NCBI GenBank assembly: GCA_021783935.1
Contig: JAJXTK010000059.1
Location: 1 to 15,519, forward strand
Direction: 5' to 3'
Source: Myxococcales bacterium
Lineage (GTDB): Bacteria > Myxococcota_A > Polyangia > Polyangiales > JADJMO01
Length of the DNA stretch: 15,519 nt
The notes under the pieces are model-generated. The model was given only the letters and a program-made list of their open reading frames with translations. It ran no database searches and was not told the origin of the DNA. The translations under genes were made by a program, and so were the position numbers. Within the stretch, counting starts at the first letter, position 1; each line of letters starts with the position of its first letter. This document shows positions 8,732 to 14,304 of this stretch, piece by piece.

Positions 8732-9856
8732 TCACTGCTGAAAGTTCGGGCTGAACCAACGGAGCGTGTCGTCGCGCACGAGGGCGATCGCGTCGGAGCC
8801 CGGGGCGTAGCGGACGCGCGGCGCGTCACCGGTCGCCAGCGGGGCAGGCAGAGCGACGCGAGATCGCTCGGCGCCGGTCTTGGTGTCGAAGAAGCGCAGG
8901 GCCCCCTGCCAGGCGACCGTGGCGAGGTCGCCGGTCGGGCAGAGCGCGGCGTCGTAGTCGCGCCGATCGTCCAGGGCGGTCGGCGAGCCCGCGGGGCCCT
9001 TGGGGATGGCCAGCGTGAGCTTCGGTCGACACGGCGCGCCGTCGAGGGTGCACACGCGCAGCCCATCGCTCCACTCCACCGCGAAGGGCTGATAGGGCAT
9101 GACGAGCACCGCCCCGACGCTGGGCGCGACGTCGAAGCGCGGTCCGACGGTGACGGTCGGCGTGCCGGCGAGGTCTCGCCCCTTGCCGTGCGGATCGAAG
9201 AGCTCGCAGCCGCGCATGCAGGCGTCGACGTAGCGCGTCTCGCCCACGAACCACGCGCGCTGGTTCGGGCCGCCTGCCGAGACGTTGGGGAGCACGTGGG
9301 CGATCGTGCCGGCGTCGACGTCGCGGATCTCGAGCTCGCGCACGTAGTAGCGGCCGTCGTCGGAGAGGCCGACCGTGTCGCCGCCGTCGACGTACTCGGC
9401 GTCGGAGCTCTTGGACGCGTCGACGACGTGCGTGCGGCGCCCCGTCTCGAGCTCGACGCGCACCAGGGCGCCCGGCTCCCAGACCAGCTGGATCGAGCCG
9501 TCGGTCGACTGCCAGACCGAGTGCGGCAGCGCGTCGCGCCGCGAGAGGAGCGCGCCCGAGACGGGATCGGCGATCGCGATCGTGCGCACGCGGCGCCCGC
9601 CGCTCGCGTCGGCGCGCGCGACGAGCCGCAGCTTGCCCGAGGCCGTCACGCGGTCGAACGGCATCGAGAGCGCGACCTCGTGCGCCAGCGCGACGCCTCG
9701 GGGCGGCTCGCAGATCGCGCGCGGCGGCGCCGGGTCGGCGGCGACCCTCGGCTGCGCGGGGGGCAGCGGCGGCGTCGGGGGCGTGGGGGGAGGGGTCGAG
9801 GCGCAAGCGATCGCGAGCGGGGCGATCGCGACGAGCCCGAGCGGCGAGGAGCGCAT
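8732..9856 (-). CDS. Propeller-like lipoprotein, function unknown
   Basis: 374 residues. The N-terminus MRSSPLGLVAIAPLAIAC is a lipoprotein signal with Cys18 as the lipidated residue; Ala follows, which suggests outer-membrane sorting. A Pro-rich linker (about 20-44) leads into repeated beta-strand units of WD/propeller type, for example SDDGRYYVRELEIRD and WQGALRFFDTKTG, ending in DTLRWFSPNFQQ. No catalytic motif was found, and a scaffold or sensor role is only a guess. The frame is open far upstream to 10426, but that part has no signal and overlaps the MarR gene, so the ATG at 9856 is chosen. After the TGA at 8732, third-position GC stays high for 15 codons in the +1 frame up to 8686. A one-base indel at the TTT run near 8743 could therefore have shortened the true C-terminus. 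Confidence 0.75.
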   Translation of the reverse strand: MRSSPLGLVAIAPLAIACASTPPPTPPTPPLPPAQPRVAADPAPPRAICEPPRGVALAHEVALSMPFDRVTASGKLRLVARADASGGRRVRTIAIADPVSGALLSRRDALPHSVWQSTDGSIQLVWEPGALVRVELETGRRTHVVDASKSSDAEYVDGGDTVGLSDDGRYYVRELEIRDVDAGTIAHVLPNVSAGGPNQRAWFVGETRYVDACMRGCELFDPHGKGRDLAGTPTVTVGPRFDVAPSVGAVLVMPYQPFAVEWSDGLRVCTLDGAPCRPKLTLAIPKGPAGSPTALDDRRDYDAALCPTGDLATVAWQGALRFFDTKTGAERSRVALPAPLATGDAPRVRYAPGSDAIALVRDDTLRWFSPNFQQ

Positions 9857-9980
9857 GCCGATCAGACGAGCACGCGCGCGGCGCGATGCAAAGGACGGCG
9901 GGCTCGGAAGCGAAGTTGGCGCGCCGATCGTTGCTTCGTTTGCGTGCGACCCCGGCAGGGGCGCGCGAGCCGAGCGCAGT

Positions 9981-9999
9981 TCGTTGCAGATCGCAACGA
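9981..9999. promoter_or_regulatory. Candidate MarR operator
   Basis: The palindrome TCGTTGC-AGATC-GCAACGA has perfect 7-base arms around a 5-base centre, the usual form of a MarR dimer site. It lies 38 bases before the MarR start and within the 181-base gap shared with the divergent lipoprotein gene. A single half-site TCGTTGC recurs at 9928-9934. Autoregulation and control of the lipoprotein gene are inferred. Apart from these sites, nothing else was recognised in the gap. Confidence 0.55.
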
Positions 10000-10037
10000 T
10001 TGCCGGCTCGCCGGAGCCGCCGTATGGGCGATGATCG

Positions 10038-10592
10038 ATGGCATCGGTCGGTAGGGACACGCCGCGACTCGCGCGCAAGGGTGCGCCTTCCGAGGCGAAT
10101 GCGCCCGAGCCGCAGCTCAAGCAGCACGCGCGACGCGCGCCGGAGTCGTCGTCGGAGCTGAGCGGCGAGCTCGGCATGCTGGTCGCGCGCACGCGGCGCA
10201 TCGTGCTCGCGAAGGCGGGCGCGTGCCTCGCCTCGGTCGGCGAGTCGCTCCTGGCCTGGCAGATCCTCGTCCGCCTCGTGCGCGCCGGTGCCGTCTCGCA
10301 GCGCGATCTCGCCGAGGCGATCGCCCAGCACCCCGCCGGCGTCTCGAGGCTCATCGACGAGCTCGAGGCGCGCCACCTCGTCGAGCGCGAGCGCGACACC
10401 GAGGACCGCCGCAAGCAGCACGTCATGGTGACCGAGGCGGGGCGCCGCCGCTTCGATGAGGTTTACCCGAAGGCGGTCGAGGCGGTCGACGAGGCCATGG
10501 AGGTGCTCACGCTCGCCGAGCGCCGGCAGCTGCGCGCGCTGCTGCGCAAGATCGTCGACGCGAACGAGGCCTCGTCGCGCCGGCGTGGGTGA
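10038..10592 (+). CDS. MarR-family transcriptional regulator
   Basis: 184 residues. A polar, poorly conserved N-terminal segment of about 40 residues precedes the MarR fold. The winged helix-turn-helix is at about 75-135: VSQRDLAEAIAQHPAGVSRL, then ARHLVERERDTEDRRKQ (wing, with the conserved Asp-Arg-Arg) and VTEAGRRRF. The last helices should form the dimer interface. The start is uncertain because no Shine-Dalgarno site is clear and an ATG at codon 47 also exists; the first in-frame ATG is used. A perfect palindrome lies just upstream. The stop abuts the stop of the converging sensor kinase gene. The ligand is unknown. Confidence 0.88.
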   Translation: MASVGRDTPRLARKGAPSEANAPEPQLKQHARRAPESSSELSGELGMLVARTRRIVLAKAGACLASVGESLLAWQILVRLVRAGAVSQRDLAEAIAQHPAGVSRLIDELEARHLVERERDTEDRRKQHVMVTEAGRRRFDEVYPKAVEAVDEAMEVLTLAERRQLRALLRKIVDANEASSRRRG

Positions 10593-11852
10593 TCACGCCT
10601 GCCCTTGCAGCACTTCCTGCGGCGCGCGCACCCCGATCGTCACGTAGAAGCCCGCGCCGCCGAAGCTCGTCCCGGCGATCGGCTCGACCGCGTGCGGCAG
10701 CGCGCGCACGTCGCCGCCGAGCGCCTGCGCGATCTTGCGCACGAGCGCCAAGCCCAAGCCGACGCCGCCGAACTGCCGCGTCGCGGAGCCGTCGACCTGG
10801 AAGAACGGCTCGAAGATCTTGTCGATCTGCCCCTCGGGCACGCCGGGGCCCGAGTCGGCGATGTACAGCTCGTAGTGCCCGCTCGGCAGCGCGCGCACGC
10901 GCACGCCCACCTTCGCCGGCGCGGCGTTCTTGCCGTTGCCGCCGCTCGCGAACTTGAGCGCGTTGTCGAGCAGCTGCTGGATCGCGCGGCCGAGCCGATC
11001 GACGTCGCCGTGGCCCGGCAGCGGCCCGCGCGGCAGATCCTCGACGAGCTCGACCCCCGCGTCGGCCATCTTGTCGGCGAGCTGCGCGATGGCGCGGCGC
11101 ACGGTGTCGAGGAAGTCGTAGTCCTTGTGGAAGAAGCGGATCTTGCCGGTCTCGAGGCCGGTGACGTCGAGCAGGTTGTCGATGAGGTTGCGCAGTCGCT
11201 TGGCGCAGTCGTCGACCGAGCGCAGCGCCTTGGCCTGCGGCTTGGTGAGCTCGCCGAGCTCGCCGTTCACCAGCATCGACAGGTAGCCGACGATCGGCGT
11301 CAGCGGCGTCGCGAGCTCGTGCGAGATGTTCCGGTAGAACTCGCGCCTCAGCTTGTCGGCCTCGCGCAGCTTCTCGTTCGCCGCGACGAGCTCGCTCACC
11401 TTCTCTTCGAGGTGGCGCACCATCTTCTCGCTCTGCGCGCGCAGCCGCTGGTCGGCGGGCTTGGTCGGCCGCTCGCGCTTGCCCTCGAGGTAGCCGCGAA
11501 CCTCCTGCGCGAAGCGTCGCGCTTGGATCGGCTTCTGGATGAAGCCGTCGCACCCGACGGCGAGCGAGGTGTCGCGGTCCCCCTCGGCCGTGATGGCGAC
11601 CAGCGGCGTGCTCGCGAGCATCGGATCGCTCCGCAGGCGCAGCGTCACCTCGAAGCCGTCGAGGTCGGGGATGTTCAGGTCGATCAGCACCAGATCGGGC
11701 CTGATTTCGAGGGCGCGGCGCACACCGTCGAGCCCGTTCTCGGCGTCGACGACGTTCAGCCCGTCGGCGGCGAGGAGCTTGCGGACCAGCAGCCGGTTGG
11801 CAGGGTCGTCCTCGATGTGGAGGACAGTCGTGGGTCGGGGCGAATCCGCCAT
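10593..11852 (-). CDS. Soluble hybrid protein: N-terminal receiver plus histidine kinase
   Basis: 419 residues in reversed hybrid order. A receiver domain (about 8-122) has the acidic pair Asp15-Asp16, phospho-acceptor Asp58 in LIDLNIPD, Thr88 and Lys107 in IQKP. A coiled linker (about 135-168) leads to a HisKA dimerisation helix with His178 in NISHELATPLTP. The HATPase domain follows, with N-box LLDNALKF (294-301), G1 DSGPG (333-337), F-box IFEPFF (346-351) and G2 GGVGLGLAL (362-370). No membrane segment or other sensor domain is present, so it is probably a cytoplasmic relay whose kinase is controlled by receiver phosphorylation. The ATG at 11852 sits just before the receiver fold. The gene is divergent from the peptidyl-prolyl isomerase gene, 69 bases apart. 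No cognate regulator lies nearby apart from the converging MarR gene. Confidence 0.93.
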   Translation of the reverse strand: MADSPRPTTVLHIEDDPANRLLVRKLLAADGLNVVDAENGLDGVRRALEIRPDLVLIDLNIPDLDGFEVTLRLRSDPMLASTPLVAITAEGDRDTSLAVGCDGFIQKPIQARRFAQEVRGYLEGKRERPTKPADQRLRAQSEKMVRHLEEKVSELVAANEKLREADKLRREFYRNISHELATPLTPIVGYLSMLVNGELGELTKPQAKALRSVDDCAKRLRNLIDNLLDVTGLETGKIRFFHKDYDFLDTVRRAIAQLADKMADAGVELVEDLPRGPLPGHGDVDRLGRAIQQLLDNALKFASGGNGKNAAPAKVGVRVRALPSGHYELYIADSGPGVPEGQIDKIFEPFFQVDGSATRQFGGVGLGLALVRKIAQALGGDVRALPHAVEPIAGTSFGGAGFYVTIGVRAPQEVLQGQA

Positions 11853-11880
11853 CGTCGTTGACCATAGTGCGCTTCCGGCA

Positions 11881-11910
11881 TGGACGCGCGGCGGGGGGAG
11901 CGGCTAGCGT
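11881..11910 (+). promoter_or_regulatory. Weak candidate promoter of the isomerase-lpxC series
   Basis: TGGACG (11881-11886) and TAGCGT (11905-11910) are separated by 18 bases. The second element ends 11 bases before the ATG at 11922. The arrangement resembles the candidate promoter at 4935-4963, and no clear Shine-Dalgarno site precedes the gene. Support is limited to hexamer likeness and position. Confidence 0.28.
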
Positions 11911-11921
11911 TCCCGACCGCC

Positions 11922-12434
11922 ATGTCGTTCGCCCACAGCCGAATCGTCCGCACGTCCCCCCTCGCACTGCTCGCCGCGCCGGTCCTAGCGATGGGGTGCG
12001 CGAACCTCACCCGCCCCAACCCCGACGTGCTGACGACGGGCGAGCAGGCGGGCGCGAACGTGGCCGCCGTGACGCCGAAGCCCGCCGAAACGGCCCCCGC
12101 GGCGCCGCCGGTGCCCCAGGGGCGCATCCAGGCGAGCCACATCCTGGTGAGCTTCAAGGGGTCGCGCGGCCCGAACCAGACGCGCACCAAGGAAGAGGCG
12201 CGCAAGATCATCGAAGGGATCCTCGCGCGCCTGCGCGGCGGCGAGGACTTCGGCAAGCTCGCCGGCGAGTTCGGCGAGGACGGCACCAAGGCGCGCGGCG
12301 GCGATCTCGGCGTCTTCGGCCACGGGCAGATGGTCAAGCCGTTCGAGGACGCGGCCTTCGCGCTCAAGCCCGGCGAGACGTCGGGGGTCGTCGAGACCGA
12401 CTTCGGCTTCCACGTCATCAAGCGCACGCGCTGA
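11922..12434 (+). CDS. Parvulin-type peptidyl-prolyl isomerase lipoprotein
   Basis: 170 residues. The N-terminus has Arg residues, a hydrophobic stretch and the lipobox-like AMGC, giving lipidated Cys26. A Pro/Ala-rich linker runs to about residue 66. The parvulin (rotamase) domain fills the rest: ASHILVSF (71-78, with the family His73), EDFGKLAGEF, GGDLGVFGHGQMVKPFEDAAF (split here by family spacing), GETSG and FGFHVIK (161-167). This resembles the PpiC/SurA catalytic domain without the SurA chaperone part. It is predicted to be anchored in the envelope and to help fold exported proteins. The ATG at 11922 is preferred over an in-frame ATG at 11880 because it places the signal peptide at the N-terminus. 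The lpxC-like gene follows after 18 bases, probably in one operon. Confidence 0.9.
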   Translation: MSFAHSRIVRTSPLALLAAPVLAMGCANLTRPNPDVLTTGEQAGANVAAVTPKPAETAPAAPPVPQGRIQASHILVSFKGSRGPNQTRTKEEARKIIEGILARLRGGEDFGKLAGEFGEDGTKARGGDLGVFGHGQMVKPFEDAAFALKPGETSGVVETDFGFHVIKRTR

Positions 12435-12452
12435 TCCGCCGTCGAGGCGAGC

Positions 12453-13271
12453 ATGATCGGCGCGCCGGAACGCCGCCTCGAGGGGCGCGGCCTGCACGGC
12501 GGCCGCCCGTGCGCCGTTCGCTTCTCGCGCGCGCGCGGATGGACCACCCTCGGCGGCGGGGGGCGCTCCGCGCTGCTCGGTGCGCTCGCCGTCACGGCCG
12601 CCGATCGCGCGACGAGCGTCCGCATCGACGAGTCGCGCCTCGTCGCGGGCGTCGAGCACCTGCTCGCCGCGGTGCAAGGCCTCGACGCCTTCGCGGGGCT
12701 CTCCATCGAGGTCGAAGGGGGCGAGGTGCCGCTCATCGACGGCTGCGCCTCGGCCTTCGCGCAGGCCATCGAGGCCACGCGCGATGCGAGCGAGCGCCGC
12801 GCGCCGGTGCGCGTCGTCGGCGTCGGCGTGGTGCGTGTCGAGCAGGCGAGCTACGAATTCGCCCCGAGCGCCGCGCCCGACGTCGAGGTCGAGGTCGACT
12901 TCCCGCTCGCGCGCTTCGGCGTCGCGCTCGCCGGCAAGGCAGCGTGGAGCGGCGGGCGCGCGGAGTTCCTCCGTGACGTCGCCCCCTCGCGGACCTTCGG
13001 TGCGCGGCGCGAGCTCGAGGCGCTGCGCGCGCGGGGGCTCGCGGCGCACCTGCCCGCGGGGTGCGTGGTCGCCCTCGACGTGGACGAGCCTGCGTGGTCG
13101 CCGCGCGACGCAGGGGAGCCGGTGCGTCACAAGCTGCTCGATTTGCTCGGCGATCTCGCCCTGCTCGGCGGGCGCTTCGTGGGGCGGCTTCGGGCGTCGC
13201 GCCCGTCGCACGCCGCCACGGCCACGGCGATCGGCGAGGCTCGTCGGCGCGGCTGGCTTGCGGTCCCGTGA
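12453..13271 (+). CDS. lpxC: UDP-3-O-acyl-N-acetylglucosamine deacetylase (LpxC), short form
   Basis: 272 residues against 305 in Escherichia coli. LpxC performs the committed deacetylation step of lipid A synthesis on the cytoplasmic side. The catalytic residues align: Glu68-His69 in VEHLLAA (E78/H79 in E. coli), RTF at 180-182 (T191/F192), His226, Lys227 and Asp230 in VRHKLLDLLGDL (H238, K239, D242), and His253 in PSHAA (H265). Other family marks are GRGLHGG near the start and PLIDGCASAF (93-102). The protein is shorter mainly at the N-terminal subdomain and at the C-terminus, and it diverges between the motifs. GAGG lies a few bases before the ATG. It follows the isomerase gene by 18 bases. 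It may be the sole LpxC or a paralogue; the window cannot tell. Confidence 0.85.
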   Translation: MIGAPERRLEGRGLHGGRPCAVRFSRARGWTTLGGGGRSALLGALAVTAADRATSVRIDESRLVAGVEHLLAAVQGLDAFAGLSIEVEGGEVPLIDGCASAFAQAIEATRDASERRAPVRVVGVGVVRVEQASYEFAPSAAPDVEVEVDFPLARFGVALAGKAAWSGGRAEFLRDVAPSRTFGARRELEALRARGLAAHLPAGCVVALDVDEPAWSPRDAGEPVRHKLLDLLGDLALLGGRFVGRLRASRPSHAATATAIGEARRRGWLAVP

Positions 13272-13359
13272 GTTCGCCGCGGGCGCGCAACCGCCCGGGC
13301 GCGCCGGTCGACCCTCGTGGTGGGCGACGCGCATCGCGGCCCAGGAGGTGGACTCGGTC

Positions 13360-13875
13360 ATGAGTGGAACGATCGCAACGGGCGCAACGGGTGCAACGAT
13401 CGCAACGAGCGCGCCGGTCGCGGCGCCGCTGGGCACGCCGCGGGTCGAGGTCTCGGCGGGGCGTGCGACCCCGAAGGGGCCCGCGTTCTCCAGGTACGTG
13501 TCGGCCGCGACGCCGGTGCTGCGGGGGGCCGAGGCGGTCGCCTCCGTGCTCCCCGGCGGGCCCGTCGTCGCCGCGGCCGTGCACGCGCCGCAGTCGCTCG
13601 CCTCGGGCAGCCTGTCGTCGTCGCCGACGGGCGTCGGCGCACCGCTGGTGCCGCGCACGGGGGCCGGCAGCGTCGCGTCCGTCGCCGGCGCGACGCCGAC
13701 CGTCGGCGACGGCAGCGGCGTCGAGTCGGTCCTCGCCGACAGCCAGGCCTTCAACCTCTACTACCTGCAGCTCCAAGAGCAAATGAGCGCGGAAAATAGG
13801 CAATTCTCCACGATTTCGAACGTGCTCAAGGCGCGGCACGACACGGTGAAGAATGCCATCGGCAACATCCGCTGA
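13360..13875 (+). CDS. Small protein with needle-like C-terminal helix, possible secretion-apparatus component
   Basis: 171 residues, not recognised with certainty. The N-terminal two thirds are low-complexity Gly/Ala/Thr/Ser/Pro with no signal peptide and begin with a run of (I/G)-A-T repeats. The last 50 residues are different: a conserved-looking amphipathic helix with FNLYYLQLQEQMS and SNVLKARHDTVKNAIGNIR at the very end. That terminus resembles by eye the end of type III secretion needle proteins such as PrgI (SNTVK...D...IIQNFR), including the final Asn-x-Arg. AGGAGG stands 11 bases before the ATG. It lies 88 bases after lpxC and 69 bases before another small gene with a strong Shine-Dalgarno site. 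A role as a filament, rod or secreted helper protein is an inference; a plain unknown protein is equally possible. Confidence 0.7.
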   Translation: MSGTIATGATGATIATSAPVAAPLGTPRVEVSAGRATPKGPAFSRYVSAATPVLRGAEAVASVLPGGPVVAAAVHAPQSLASGSLSSSPTGVGAPLVPRTGAGSVASVAGATPTVGDGSGVESVLADSQAFNLYYLQLQEQMSAENRQFSTISNVLKARHDTVKNAIGNIR

Positions 13876-13944
13876 GGTGCGCGCCGCGCCCCGTGGACCG
13901 CGCGTCCCGGGCGTGACAAGAGTTCGCTGGCCCAAGGAGGACGG

Positions 13945-14298
13945 ATGGTGAACGGCATCGGCGGACCGGGCGGCTCAGGGAAGATCGGCGGTGCGGCCGC
14001 CGGCGGCGCCCCGATCGCGCCGCAGGCACCGGCCGCGGACCGCAAGGGCTTCGGCGAGGCGATCGGCGCGGCCGAGAAGGCAGACGCGACGCAGCAAGCC
14101 ACGCCGCTCGAGCGCCTTCGAAGCGGCGAGATCCAGCATGCCGACTACGTCGAGCTGCGCGTGCACGAGGCCACCGCGCACCTCGCTGGGGCCCTCTCGC
14201 CGGCCGACCTCGAGGCCCTGCGCGCGGAGCTGCGCGAGGTGGTCGAGGCCGACCCCGACGTCGCGGCGCTGGCGCAGGCCGCGCGCCTCGGGAGCTGA
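13945..14298 (+). CDS. Small helical protein paired with the preceding gene, function unknown
   Basis: 117 residues. A Gly/Ala/Pro-rich flexible N-terminus of about 45 residues is followed by an acidic helical domain: LERLRSGEIQHADYVELRV, HEATAHL, then LSPADLEALRAELREV and a DPDVAALAQAA end. No signal peptide, membrane segment or cysteine is present. The architecture copies the gene before it (disordered N-terminus, compact helical C-terminus). AAGGAGG lies 4 bases before the ATG; the next codon, GTG at 13948, would have better spacing and could be the real start. The exonuclease gene begins 6 bases after its stop, which suggests translational coupling. The pair may act together, for instance as subunit and partner; this is not proven. 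Confidence 0.7.
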   Translation: MVNGIGGPGGSGKIGGAAAGGAPIAPQAPAADRKGFGEAIGAAEKADATQQATPLERLRSGEIQHADYVELRVHEATAHLAGALSPADLEALRAELREVVEADPDVAALAQAARLGS

Positions 14299-14304
14299 AC
14301 CGGC

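Noticed and set aside
8635..8734. Read-through fusion of lipoprotein and Cys-rich protein, since both are in the same frame across one TGA
   Set aside because: The codons between the TGA and DGVCC have low third-position GC and no family likeness, so shared frame is most likely chance.
7436..10054. An 872-codon plus-strand open frame
   Set aside because: Antisense to the Cys-rich and lipoprotein genes, whose translations carry clear signals (MYXO-CTERM tail, lipobox).
13375..13407. Extra MarR operators, because GATCGCAACG also occurs here
   Set aside because: The copies are direct repeats with 9-base period inside a coding tract, not palindromes.
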